From a virus: 64,000 bases of DNA. Below the pieces are notes generated by a model. It was not told the DNA's origin. It worked only from the letters and a program-made list of their open reading frames with translations, and ran no database searches. Each line of letters opens with the position of its first letter. Positions within the stretch are counted from its first letter, which is position 1. The position numbers and the translations under genes were made by a program. The stretch lies in IMG/VR virus record IMGVR_UViG_3300035698_035364, positions 38,985 through 102,984 of that record, one strand, 5' to 3'. This document shows, in pieces, positions 1 through 12,200 of this stretch.

Positions 1-300
1 GTGGCTGGTGGGTCGTATAAAAATAGCACTGTTAGTAGAACTTTCGCTCCTATCAATAGGATTAATAAGTCTCCTGATGATAAATTAGTAGTTTGCTCTC
101 ACACTAAGGGAGCTACTGTTATAACTGGCTATTTGATTGGTTCTTTTGATGAAGAGTTGGTTTTTGTTAGCGATGCTGGGGTAGTTGATGATACTTTGCC
201 AGATGGCAACGGATGGAAACTAGTTCAGGATATAGGGTTTGATGCGGGATATTATGATAGTGACGGTTTCAATATAAATACTGTAAATGACAATTTATAA
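1..300 (+). CDS. 3' end of a structural-region protein, unknown
   Basis: An open frame runs from the first base of the window to a TAA at 298-300. The first codon is GTG, but there is no upstream sequence and so no way to see a ribosome-binding site; the gene is probably cut by the window edge. The 99 visible residues are rich in Gly, Asp, Ser and Thr with alternating hydrophobic residues, the beta-rich composition of the giant virion proteins that follow 18 bases downstream. I recognise no domain. By position it is probably another virion or appendage component; this is inference from neighbourhood only. Confidence 0.6.
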   Translation: MAGGSYKNSTVSRTFAPINRINKSPDDKLVVCSHTKGATVITGYLIGSFDEELVFVSDAGVVDDTLPDGNGWKLVQDIGFDAGYYDSDGFNINTVNDNL

Positions 301-318
301 TTTTGGTAAATAAGAAAA

Positions 319-3300
319 ATGGCAACTAATAAATTTGGATTAGGCGAATACGAATCACTAAGATCGGGTAGTTGGTACTATACTCATAACAAACCAGGAA
401 CAAAATGGTTTGATGAGGTGGACAACGCTAAGGGGTGGACGGTAGATTTTAATTTGCAGGTAGTAGGTATAGAGAATAGTGACTGGATCCTTAGTACTGA
501 CCCAACTAAAGGAGTTGGTATATATGTTAATGACGGAGATAGAAGAGAAGTTATAAACTTCTTTACCCAGGAAATAATTTTTGCTAATGCTGATAAATCA
601 GTTGTTTATGATACAACGGCAGAAACCGATTATCGTTTGATTGGCCAGAAAGATAGTCTTAATTTATATGCTAAAGCTTTAGGTAGTGCTTCTTATACGA
701 ATATAGCTCAAATTAATTTTGCTGCTAGTGCTTTAAAAAATGGGAATGCCTTAAAACCGTCTGTTTTTGAGGACTCTGACGGTGATTTGCATGCTGTATG
801 GTGGGATGATGGGAACGGTGCAGGATTCGTTTATTACTCTAAATATAGCGAGGAGAAGTGGTCGGATCCAGAGGAAGTGATAACCTCAGATAATGGAGTG
901 CAATTCCCAGATATAGGGGTGGATGGCGATGGGCTTGTCTACGTCGTGTTTGAGGAGAAGAAGACTGAAGGCAGTATAGTAGGTCTAGTTTATAGAAATA
1001 ATATAGGATGGAGCACTCCCTATTATACAGGAGTCGGAATTGGAGAATGTAAATATCCTAAGTTAATTTTTGATAGTAGTTATAACGTCGCAGTGGTTTG
1101 GGAAGATAGCCGTAGAACGCATCCTTCTGTATATATTGATATATTTTTGAAGGATGGAGTCTCATGGAGAGGGGAAGTGAGATTGTCGAATAATGATTAC
1201 GGGTCTTATAGACCATCTATATCTTCTTATATGGATAACATATATGTATCTTGGACTAAAAAGGATGATGACACTAACACTTCAACTATCGAAGTTATTA
1301 GGTATTATGCCGTTACTGGTGATACGTCGAGTTCTATAATAGTGTCGTCTGTTGGCGGCCAGGCAGATCACTCTAATTTATTAGCCAATGTATCGGGGAA
1401 CTTGTTTGCAGCGTGGCATAGTAATGTTTCTGGAGAATATAAAATTTATCTAGCGGTCATAGCTCCTGATTTAAGCGTGGCGTCCGGAGAAAATAAAGTG
1501 GTTGATGGCAATGGGGGAGCCAAATATCCTGTTTTGTCTGAACATACGACTACAGGGGATGTCCATATCGTGTGGCAGGACTATAAAGATAGTTACACGG
1601 AATTCGTGCCAATGACTGAATATCAGGCGTTAGAACCTTATAGAGATACTTCTTTGCAGCAGAGAAAGCCTTTGAATTCTGCTCTGTTTACTGCTGTTTA
1701 CAGAGATGGAGCGTTTTTATCTAGTGGTTTTAATAGTTTCGATGTTAGATTTTCTTTCAGCGATGATAGGAATGCCTATTATCCGGCAGTACCTCCTTTT
1801 TTTAGTGCTGAGTTGCCTGTCTTGTATGAGTCTTTGTCTTTGGGAGAATATGATTTTACTAGTTTCTTTTCTCAGGCAAGATGTGCTTTTTACAACTTGT
1901 CAAGAGGCAGAGAAATCACTTCTATTAACTATGGGGTATCCCTTGATGAAGCGTATGGTATTGATAGAGATCTTTTGTTGAATACAGATGCTTTGACGAA
2001 AGAGATTAGGTTCGGTGATTTTTCTAATGTTATAAATGCACATTTTATTTTCAAGAATTTTAAGTATTACACTAGCGATGCAGTAGAAGCATATAACGTT
2101 AAAGAGATACAAGCAGGTGATTTTTTAATAGACTCTTTAAGTTCGATGGACGCGGTGATTAATAATTATGGGGATGTGTGGATCGTGGGGACCTGTGGGA
2201 TGGTTTATTATATTGATAGATATAATAGGCTGGCTGGAGTTGGCCCTGGTGAAGAGATTCTGGGACTAGATTCTGTAGATGCTAGTGGGAATCCTCCTGC
2301 TACTTTACAGGAAATTTCTGATGAAGAAGCGACTCTTAAAGGATTTCGTGCTATAACTTTTGATAAAAGTAACACCATATTTATTGGAGGAAGAAGTGGA
2401 GTTAGATATAGCCAGAAACATATAGAAGGGTTTAAACAATTAAAGAATAGTGAAGATGAAATAATTGGGGAAGAAGTTACTGCGTTGGTGATAGACTCGA
2501 ATAACAACCTTTTTGTAGGAACAGGTCACGAGTCCACTTCTGATGACAAATATAGTTTGCAAATTTATACTTTGACAGAAAGTGGAGGAGTTATAGTTGC
2601 TGCTCTGGTATACGATTCTTTAAAAACTGCCACTAATTATCCTATTAACCAATACGTTAGTGCTTTAGAGGTAGATTCTAACGGATGTGTATGGATCGGC
2701 ACAAGAAATGGTATATATCGGTTCTATAAAGGCAAATTTTTGCATTTTACTACTGTGCATGGCTTATCTTCCAACAGAGTTAATGATATTGCTATAAGAA
2801 ATACTGCTATTAGATATGTTGCTACTTCTAACGGCATTAATAAGATGGTTGGTTTGAATTTTGATGATAATATACAGCCTAATGACGGAATTTGGAATGC
2901 TAATGTTAAAAGCGTCATGTGGAAGGATCCTAACTTATTAGTTGCTGGCACAATGTCTAAAATCAACCAAATCTTAGTGGACGACGTTGATAACACCTAT
3001 TCTGTCTCGTTTTATGAACCAAACTTTTCTTTCGCGACAGATAAAAATGATTTACAAACGTTTTATATCATTCCGGCAGAAGGAAAAGCCATTAATGACG
3101 ACGATATTGTAGAAATTTATATTAATGGTAATTTAGTTCCTTATGGCTATGACATTGGATATGATAAAAACATTAACGATCAGAAAATCATTAGATTTCA
3201 GACTCCTTTGCATAATGATGATGTAGTTGAGGTGGTGGTAAGAGAAGATATGGAACAAGTAGCCACTTTTGCACAAACTCTAGCCGAGAAAGAGAGCATT

Positions 3301-6288
3301 GGACAGCAAATAATACGGATTAAAGATTTTGCTACTCATATCGACACTACAGGGAATAATCTGTTATATGTAGTTACAGAAGGTGATGAAAATGAGGTGA
3401 AGGTCAATGATAGTAATAGCAGATTGCCCTTTGATAGGATCCATTTAGACACCACCCCTCCTTCCTTCCTGAGCGGGGATAATAGCCGAGTAAAAATTGC
3501 CGAACAAATAGATAAAAGTATAGTTAAAGTCAGTGTGACCGGGGCAACCGATAATAGCTATGATAGTAGCGGTAATATATTAGATACTGGATCCGGATTA
3601 GATAGGATGATAGTTTCTAACTATACTAATTTTACTACTAATGGGACTGTAGATAAGCCGTCTATTCCGTTTTCTACTTCAGTTAATCATTATCTGGGAT
3701 TATCTTTAGAGGACGTGGTAACAGAGTTGGCGTTTGCTTCTGGTTCGGGGAGTGTAATCAATTACTTCTCTGATGTGAATGAGTTGTATGCTTCTACTTC
3801 TCTCCCTGCTGTGCTTTATAAATATAATTGGACGGAGGAAGAATGGGAAGTTCTATATTCCTATGAGACTGATGAGTATATCGATTTTATAGCGAAATAC
3901 AATGATAAATTATTAGTGAGTGTTGGACATGCCACTAGCAATGCAAAGATATATACTTATGATTATGTCTATACTGGTTCTCAGACCACAGGGTTGCTAT
4001 CTAGTGGTATTCTATCTTTTTCTGAATCTAGGGCGTATTGTTTTTATGAACTGGATAGTAAATTTTATATTGGCACAGGGGCGGGCACAGGAGATGAATA
4101 TTCAGAGGGGATGGGGGATGGAGGAGCGTTGTATTTATATGATGATGGGACAATCCAGAATATAGATCCTTATTTGTCTAAGGTCGTAGAGGGTGTTGAT
4201 AATGATATCTATTCCCTAACCAATGTTACTGGTAGTTCTAATTTATTAGCGGCTACTGGATCTGATGGGTACGTATATGAAATAGATATAGATAATCAAG
4301 CTGCGTTTATTATTCATAATGATGCTGAATCTTTGATTGCTATTAATTATTTAAATAGAGATGGAACAGGTTTTGTGTTCACAGGGGGAGACTCTAATGG
4401 TATGATTCGTCGTTCTATTACGGGTAATAATTCCTATGACATATCGTTTAGAACTACTCCAAAAACTGTTAGTACTTTGAAAATCTTTCCTGTAGTCACT
4501 TCTTCTACTACTACTTCTTATTCTACGGTTTATGCTGCGGTTGGTGATGTGATATATTATCTATCGGAAGCGGGTAGTTGGGTGTGGAAATATACTCATA
4601 GCGAAGACATAACAGATATGACATTCAACGAGAATGCTAGTACTTTATATATGACTTCAGCTTCGGGGATTACGAGAATTAATCCTCTATTACAGAACAA
4701 AAGTATTTATTTGAAGCTTATTGATAGGGCAGGAAATGAATCTGAGTTGTATGAAATTGTTAATGATGCAGCACAGGTTAAAGATAAATTTACTGATAGT
4801 ATAACTATTGCTGAGTTGGTTGATTTCGTTAACGAGAATAGAATATTTGAGGTAGATGAGTTAGGAAATATAACTTATAACTTACAAGGTGATAAGAGGT
4901 TTTTCTCTGGCGATAAAATAGAAGAAGAAAAAGGCGTATACTTCAGTGAGGTATTCAACGGAACTAACGATTTAGTGAAGTGGGAGTCTCTGACTTGGGA
5001 AGTTACAGAACTTTTTAATACTCAAGTCTTGATGTATGTAAGAACATCTACTTCCTCTAATGATATTTTAACTGCTGATTGGGTAGGCCCATACACTAGC
5101 ACACAATCATCGGGTATTGATTTGAGTTCTATGGTTGGCCAATATATGCAGTTTAAGGCTGAGTTGATTAGCACTGAGAAAGGAATTACTCCTTCTTTTC
5201 ATAGGGCTACTATAAGAGCTATTACTAGTGAGTCAATTCATTTCTTTACAACTAATTTTGCTATGCCTCAGAAAGTGTTAAAAGGTGTAATAACTAGTCA
5301 AAAGGTACTTCCTGTAGCTGCCGATATCGTGTTCGGGATTAACACTACTAATTCGATAGATTGGAATGAATATCAAGAAGTGGACGAAAACAGATTGTTT
5401 AATGTAGATCAGGAGGGGCAGAACTTTAGAGTAGGTATTAAACTGATTAGCCCTAATCGTGCTATAGTGGATACCACAGCTTATGATGAGTATGGCCCAT
5501 ATAATTCTGATTTATTTGTGAATACTATTGAGTTTGCTTTACAAAACAATACTGGCACGACAAATAACTATCATTTTAGAGTTAGTTTATATAGTGATGT
5601 GGGCCTTACAAACCAAGTATTTTCAGCGTACTCTTCAGATAGCCCTGATGGATTTAGCGTAGATGGAGCTGCGGTTCCTGCGGGAGGATCGTCAATTGCT
5701 CCTACTGATTCTGCAAATGTGTTGTTTTCAGTCCCTGGTTCCGCTAATATTACATGTAATACTTTTTATTTTGTGAAGGTTGAGTATATTTATGATGCTA
5801 GTTTTGTGACGTTTTCGGAATCGGATTCATTTGTCGCTAGTTGTACTTCTTCTTTCATAGATACTATTGATTTTAACTTTACCAATAATGAAACATATGC
5901 TACTTATTACCATTTTAGGATTACTTTTTATGAGGATTTAGAAAGAACAACAGAGCATCTAACAGTATTTAGTGGGAATAATAGATCGGGGTGGTTTGTA
6001 GATAACGTGCAGGTTCCAGAGGAGGGAGCATTAACGGATACTGCGGAGACTGTTAATGTGGTTTATAGACCTACCCCTGCTAGTTATGATACAGGGAAAA
6101 TATATTATATAACTATTGATGCTCATGATGGTTCTAACTATGTGTTCACTACAAACTCTTACACTTTCCAGATTAGGGACGTGGCAAGTTCGGAGGCTTG
6201 TGGAGGATATAGTGATGTGCCAATAGTCAAGAACTTTGGTATTATGGTTGAATTAGACGACAATGAATTTGTAACTTTGAATATTTAA
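319..6288 (+). CDS. Giant virion/appendage protein with several beta-propellers
   Basis: A 1989-residue protein. Residues about 15-130 look like a concanavalin/LamG-type sandwich. Residues about 140-440 hold repeated blades of the type P-x-hydrophobic-x-D-x-x-G-x-hydrophobic-x-V-x-W with D-x-R turns, as in sialidase/BNR propellers. Residues about 605-890 carry Reg_prop-like blades (for example VWIGTRNGIYRF followed by HGLSSNRVNDI), the ligand-sensor propeller of hybrid histidine kinases. A third propeller-like stretch spans about 1130-1480. The C-terminus has two tandem copies of a beta-sandwich of about 100 residues. There is no signal peptide or membrane segment. It is the first of a run of giant genes with almost no spacing, so a tail-fibre, baseplate-appendage or whisker component is likely. 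Carbohydrate or host-surface binding is inferred from the folds. No catalytic site is identified. Confidence 0.75.
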   Translation: MATNKFGLGEYESLRSGSWYYTHNKPGTKWFDEVDNAKGWTVDFNLQVVGIENSDWILSTDPTKGVGIYVNDGDRREVINFFTQEIIFANADKSVVYDTTAETDYRLIGQKDSLNLYAKALGSASYTNIAQINFAASALKNGNALKPSVFEDSDGDLHAVWWDDGNGAGFVYYSKYSEEKWSDPEEVITSDNGVQFPDIGVDGDGLVYVVFEEKKTEGSIVGLVYRNNIGWSTPYYTGVGIGECKYPKLIFDSSYNVAVVWEDSRRTHPSVYIDIFLKDGVSWRGEVRLSNNDYGSYRPSISSYMDNIYVSWTKKDDDTNTSTIEVIRYYAVTGDTSSSIIVSSVGGQADHSNLLANVSGNLFAAWHSNVSGEYKIYLAVIAPDLSVASGENKVVDGNGGAKYPVLSEHTTTGDVHIVWQDYKDSYTEFVPMTEYQALEPYRDTSLQQRKPLNSALFTAVYRDGAFLSSGFNSFDVRFSFSDDRNAYYPAVPPFFSAELPVLYESLSLGEYDFTSFFSQARCAFYNLSRGREITSINYGVSLDEAYGIDRDLLLNTDALTKEIRFGDFSNVINAHFIFKNFKYYTSDAVEAYNVKEIQAGDFLIDSLSSMDAVINNYGDVWIVGTCGMVYYIDRYNRLAGVGPGEEILGLDSVDASGNPPATLQEISDEEATLKGFRAITFDKSNTIFIGGRSGVRYSQKHIEGFKQLKNSEDEIIGEEVTALVIDSNNNLFVGTGHESTSDDKYSLQIYTLTESGGVIVAALVYDSLKTATNYPINQYVSALEVDSNGCVWIGTRNGIYRFYKGKFLHFTTVHGLSSNRVNDIAIRNTAIRYVATSNGINKMVGLNFDDNIQPNDGIWNANVKSVMWKDPNLLVAGTMSKINQILVDDVDNTYSVSFYEPNFSFATDKNDLQTFYIIPAEGKAINDDDIVEIYINGNLVPYGYDIGYDKNINDQKIIRFQTPLHNDDVVEVVVREDMEQVATFAQTLAEKESIGQQIIRIKDFATHIDTTGNNLLYVVTEGDENEVKVNDSNSRLPFDRIHLDTTPPSFLSGDNSRVKIAEQIDKSIVKVSVTGATDNSYDSSGNILDTGSGLDRMIVSNYTNFTTNGTVDKPSIPFSTSVNHYLGLSLEDVVTELAFASGSGSVINYFSDVNELYASTSLPAVLYKYNWTEEEWEVLYSYETDEYIDFIAKYNDKLLVSVGHATSNAKIYTYDYVYTGSQTTGLLSSGILSFSESRAYCFYELDSKFYIGTGAGTGDEYSEGMGDGGALYLYDDGTIQNIDPYLSKVVEGVDNDIYSLTNVTGSSNLLAATGSDGYVYEIDIDNQAAFIIHNDAESLIAINYLNRDGTGFVFTGGDSNGMIRRSITGNNSYDISFRTTPKTVSTLKIFPVVTSSTTTSYSTVYAAVGDVIYYLSEAGSWVWKYTHSEDITDMTFNENASTLYMTSASGITRINPLLQNKSIYLKLIDRAGNESELYEIVNDAAQVKDKFTDSITIAELVDFVNENRIFEVDELGNITYNLQGDKRFFSGDKIEEEKGVYFSEVFNGTNDLVKWESLTWEVTELFNTQVLMYVRTSTSSNDILTADWVGPYTSTQSSGIDLSSMVGQYMQFKAELISTEKGITPSFHRATIRAITSESIHFFTTNFAMPQKVLKGVITSQKVLPVAADIVFGINTTNSIDWNEYQEVDENRLFNVDQEGQNFRVGIKLISPNRAIVDTTAYDEYGPYNSDLFVNTIEFALQNNTGTTNNYHFRVSLYSDVGLTNQVFSAYSSDSPDGFSVDGAAVPAGGSSIAPTDSANVLFSVPGSANITCNTFYFVKVEYIYDASFVTFSESDSFVASCTSSFIDTIDFNFTNNETYATYYHFRITFYEDLERTTEHLTVFSGNNRSGWFVDNVQVPEEGALTDTAETVNVVYRPTPASYDTGKIYYITIDAHDGSNYVFTTNSYTFQIRDVASSEACGGYSDVPIVKNFGIMVELDDNEFVTLNI
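5515..6180 (+). repeat. Tandem C-terminal domain duplication in the first giant protein
   Basis: Two consecutive segments of about 100 codons translate to similar beta-sandwich domains. Copy one contains NTIEFALQNNTGTTNNYHFR, then FSAYSSDSPDGFSVDGAAVP. Copy two contains DTIDFNFTNNETYATYYHFR, then VFSGNNRSGWFVDNVQVP. Both end in a Y-hydrophobic-x-V/I strand followed by a Ser/Thr-rich strand. The DNA has diverged, so the duplication is not recent. Repeated terminal domains are common in phage fibres, where they add binding sites or length. Confidence 0.7.
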
Positions 6289-6290
6289 TT

Positions 6291-9200
6291 ATGCCTTTCA
6301 AAACACAACATTATCAATTACAAGCTTTTCAGTTCGGTGATATCTATTCTGCTAGGGTAGATAAGAGGAGATTCACCATCATAGATAATCAGTTGGCTTT
6401 TTTAGCTGACCAGATTACTGATGGGGTTATTGAGGGATGGACCATAACTGATAACGAAGATGGAACCATTTCTATATCTGCTGGCATGGGGATGATCAGT
6501 CAGAGAGTGATACAGACTTTTGGCATAGTTGACTATATATTAGAATCTAATTCGGTTAAGTACCTATATATGAATGCCAAAACGGGGGAAGTGGGGGGCC
6601 TGAGTGGAGGCTCTAATATATCTAGTGTAGAAGGTATTGATGTAACTGCTCCTTCTCCTCCTACAGGGATACAACAAATATCAAGTATAGCAATATACTT
6701 AGCTTCTTTATCTTCTTATGATGTTAATTTACTTACATACCTAAGGAGGTTGCTGGGATTACATGACGAAGATGATGCTATAGAATTAATCCCATATAAA
6801 CAGATTGCTTTTCAGTGGGATGCTAATACCGAAGTTGATTTTAGCCATTATCAGGTCACTCGTATTGATGGTAGCAATGTGGAGACCCTTGGCACTACTG
6901 TTGAGACGGTGTATGCGGATATCGGTCTGCAACAGGACTATACATATACTTATCAAATTGTGGCCATAGATTTAAGTGGGAATGAAAGTGCTATTGGTGA
7001 AGTCCAATTCGCTACTGCCGAAGATACTAGAATTCCTGCTTCTCCTTTGTTTGTTCAGACTTATCCTAGTAATGAGGCGTTGGAAGTTATATGGGACCAT
7101 TCCCCTTCTGATAATGTTATCTCTTATAGGGTGAGTATTCAGCCGTTAGATAGTAATTATAATTCTGATGGAAATGCCACAGTCGCTACCGTGAGTTCTG
7201 TTGGAGATGACCCTTTCAGTTCAACATATATTATTTTTGAGAATTTAAATAATAATACTAATTATGAAGTTACCGTTTATGCTGTTACTGCGGCTGGTCT
7301 TTTGTCAGAAGGCATCTCTACTAGAGAATATGTTCAATTTTTGGCTGGTGCGGGGGAAATCAATAATATTGATATAGAGTTTGCAACTGTAAATAGACAA
7401 ATCAATGAAGCACAAAGCACAGGTTTGAGAGCTAATCTTACTTGGAGATATCGACAAGATCCTTATCTGCCTTTTGTAGATAAGTTTCTAATTACTTTTG
7501 TAGAGAATGGGACTCGCACATCAGAAGTAATAGAGTTGTTGGGATCAGAGGTAGATGTCCCATGTTCTTCAGGAGCAGTTGATGATATATGTTATAGCCA
7601 TAGTATAGATTACTTACCTTATATTGTTGAGGGTAGAATAGAATATGAGTCTATTAAAGAATATACTCCTTATTTAGTAACCATTCAAACCACAGATGAG
7701 GATGAAAATGCTAGTAATGGGATCGTGACTAGGGTTAATAGAACTCCGGTTACTGATATTCTTCCATCTGTTACTGATTTTAGTATTGAAAAAAAGAACG
7801 ATAATAGTTTGTTCTTAAAGTGGGTGAACCCTATTGAATCCCACTTTTCTTATAATCGTCTAACAATCACTATTACTAATTTAGGAGGGACTATTAACGA
7901 CCCTTCGATTTTTGAAGAAACAATTTATATAAATGATCAGAATACAGGCAAATCTGATAGTTTTACAATCCCTTCAGATCAGTTTGATGTAAATTATAGG
8001 TATAATGTGGAGATCACTTCATATAATATATTTAACACACAGGGTTCAAGATTGGAGACTTTTGAACAATTCACCGAGGCGGCTGACAATTTAAGGCCTG
8101 ATGCTCCGTTAAATGTGGAAATTTTTTCTGGAGATAGTCAGCTATATTTACAATGGGAGCCGGATGTTAGTGGAGAGCTAGAGTTTTATAAAATATATAG
8201 AGCAGAATATCAGTTGTATTTAGATACAACTAATTTTGCTGTTATCGCTACCATCCCGGCTAGTTTAGATAATTTTACTGATTATTCAGTGCCTAACGGC
8301 ACAGCTTATACTTATTTTATAACTTCAGTGGATGTATATGGGAATGAATCGTTAAATCCTGATGACGACACTCATTTACCTGTTTTGTCGTTTTCTTCCA
8401 CACCTGCGGAAATGCTCTCTTTATCTCCTCCTACCAATTTAGAAGTGGGAGCCAGTAGTAATGAACATGATGCTCAATTAGTATGGGACGCCACTCCTGG
8501 GTTATTTGATGGTTATGAGATTTTAAGATCCGAAGGGAATAACTATTCTTTCCAAGTTATTGCTCATACTCCGGTGTCTCAAGTTACTTATATAGATCAA
8601 GATGCTCTTCTAAAAGATAGTGTCATTTACTATTATATTGTAAAGAAGTATAAGAATGAGTCTTCGTTGTATGTGACTAGCTCTGCTGTGTCTTTGTCTA
8701 ATTCAGTGCATATAGGTATTGTTACTACTTCCAATGGCATTCAGAATGTTAGTATCGATCTTTCTTCGGTAATCGATTTAGAGAATTATCAAGATCCTAT
8801 TACTACGAAAACTAATAATTTAATATTAACACATGATCATAAAAATACAGAGAATGTGGATAAGCGTATAGAATTACGTGCTCAGGTATTTGTTACTGAT
8901 TGGGCAACCACTGATTATCAAAATTATACTACTACCGAGGATATCGAAGGTGCAGGGAGTTATATCCTAAGTATTAGTGGCACAATTAATGAAGAATATT
9001 TTAAGGATACTCAGGGGAATACTGATGTCGCTAGGTTAAGACAGGCACAGGCACGAGAATCCCCTGTGCTATATGAAATAGATGAAGAAAATGGGAAGAT
9101 AGTTTTCAATGAGCCTTTATATGTAGATGCGACGACAATAGATATTCCTGGTTTGTTACTTACTTTTGATTCTAATGTGGTCACTCCTTATTCTGATATC

Positions 9201-12200
9201 CCTGTTGTCTCGTTGGGGCTTACAGGGGTTTCGGAAGTTGACGGTTTGTTGCCTGTAGATAAATTAGGGAATTTAAGTGCGACACAGTTTACTACGGGCC
9301 AATTAACAACAGCACAAATGCCAGGTGTCCGTCATGAAGGAAGAATCGGGGAAAGGTTGCTGCCTTTACTTCTTCCTTTAAGAACAGTAGATAATTTTGT
9401 ATATGATTTAGCTGCAACATATGATGATGAAGATAGAAATAAAATGGGTGATGCTGTTACTTTTTATGATGTTATCAATAGTGAAGATGCTGATGATTTA
9501 TTAGCAGCTACTAGTAATGGGATATGGTTGAGTCGTAATTATGGGAATGATTGGAGTCAAGTATCGACTTTTAATACCGCAGTTCATAGGTTATATAAAT
9601 CTGTGGCAGGTGATTACTATGCTATAACTAATTATAGTGTGTATATTAATGACGGCACAAGCTTCCGTTCATGGACTCAAATGGGTGGGTTAGAATATGC
9701 AAAGGTTATTAGAGATATCACTGAAGACAGTGATGGTAATTTATATGTTAGCACGGATCTAGGAGTGTTTAAGCTCAATAGCGTATCAGTGCCATATATA
9801 GAGGATACTTGGGAAAAGATGCCAATCTTTGGTCCTCGTAGTTCAGAGGCATATGCTATTATTTATGATGATGTGTCAGATAGAGTTTTAGTTAGTAATG
9901 AGCTTGGGCTTCTTGCATCTAGTGATCAAGGGTTAAGTTGGGTTTATATCACGGAATTAGAGTCATTAGTGAAAATATGGGACTTCAAAAAAGAAGATGG
10001 TTATATCTTTGCTTTGTCTGTTACTGATTTATATAGGCAAGAAGCAGGAGTAGGAGATTTTGTTAAGGTCTCAGAGATTAGTGCTAATAAATGTAGAAGA
10101 ATGGTAATTTTTGATGATGAGATTTATGTAACTACTGATGTAGGGCCACAAATTTCGGTATCTGATGATATATACACCGATACGGATATGAGTTTTGCGG
10201 GGATATGGTCTTTAATTAATGTTAATAATAACAAGTTAGTGGTTTTCTCTTTAAATACTATCGGTAACGATTTATTTGTTGGGACGGATAGGATGCTATA
10301 TTTGTTTGACATAAACAAAAAGTTATGGCTGCAATATGAACAGAAAAATACAGTCATTCCTACTTTTTATGTGGATAAGGTCTTACAAAAATTAGGGTTT
10401 TATTATAATAATGGAGAGGGCACTTATAATATTAGTTTTGATGATTTAGTTGATCAAACTGCGTTGCTAGAAGTCGCTAATAAATATGATGTTTATATAT
10501 CTGAGTTTGGAGGATGGGCACATAATAAGTATGACGCTTCATTTGTTGTGTATAGGAATAGTTTTCAGTTCGGAGAGTCACGGTCATCTATAGTTCTTGA
10601 TTTGAACGAATTTATTGATATTACTTATCCTACTTATACCGATAGCACTGCTCATGAGATAAAAGCGGATGAGTACAAAGCTCAGTTGGAGGCACAACTT
10701 AGCACTTTAACAGGTGCGTCTGCTCCAATCGGAGATGATTTGACGATATTAATTAGTGACATATATGAAAGTTTTGAACTGTTTTTATCTCAGATATATG
10801 AAGATGCGAGAGTAGTTGTGGATGATGATGGGAATACAGTTGATTTCGTGTTGCCACCGATTACTACTGATTTAATTAATCAGGTTATAAGCGTTTCTAA
10901 TTTTGGGGTAGTAACTACTACCGAAGAATCTGTATACGCTACTATAAATGATTTGAAGAATACTGCTTACACAGTTTCGATCAACACGGTTAACGGGGTT
11001 TGTGTATTTGGAGTCGCTTTCGATAGATATGATGAATTAACCATGGATATTTATGAAGTGACAGTAAAAAATATAGGAGACAATACTCATAGGCAAATAG
11101 AAGATAGTTTTGAAACTATCTATTCGGGGTTCCCATCGTATTTGTCACAGGTGCAGCAGATTAATATTGCTAAGTTGGGTATTTTCACGGAAAGACAATG
11201 GCCTAATCAACAGGCTTCTTTAAGCCCTCATACTCAGATGAAAAGTATTATCCCTGTTGATGATAGTTGGTACGATACTTTGAATTCTACTATTAATTAT
11301 ACAGAGGAGAAGAGTCATGGAACAGTTCCTTTATCTATTAATTATCCGTCTACAACCTTTTATAACTATGGTGCAGGCAATATTCTGGTAGGGGGCCAGG
11401 GAGGAGTATTATCTATTGATGAAGATACTCTTGATATAGAAGAGGTATCTGTTGGAGATATTTCTGACCAGATGGTAAGAGATATTTTTGAGTATAATAA
11501 CAATATATATGTGGTGACGGAAAAGGAAATTTACATATCAGAAGATTATGGGATTACTTGGAGTGAGTTTAATAGGAGCGGGTTGCCTAATCAAATATAT
11601 GTTATGGGAGTGGCCAGTAATAACCTGTTGATCGGAGCTTCGGACGGGGTGTATGTGAGGTCTTTTGATTCTCCGTTAATTGATTGGGAGAAATCGATTT
11701 CTACTACCAATCCTGTTACGGTGATGTTATCTTCTAATATCGTATTTGTAGTATTAGATAAGAAAGTTAACATTACTAGTAATGGTTATAGTTTCTCTGA
11801 TACCGATATAGGAGCTAATCTTGATATCACTAAAATAGAAAGATATGGTTTCACTAATACGTATATCTCTACTAATCAGGGGTTATATTCTGATAATGGA
11901 ACTTTTAACAGCACAACTCCGGTGTTGGAAGAAATAGATCTGGGTCTTTTGGTTAATGAAATAGATGTTATTACAGTTAATGATGTGCATACGAATGATA
12001 CCGATAAAATAGTAGTGGGGGTTAGTAGCGGAAGCTATGGATTAATAGAAGGTAATGCTTTGAAAGTGAAAGAATTTACTGCTCTAGATACTATACATAA
12101 AGTTTTGGTAATTAATGATAATATATGGTTGTTCGGCGGGAATAGAGTTAAAGTGTCTTATTTGGATTATCCTATAAGATTATCTACTGGCTCTCCGTTA

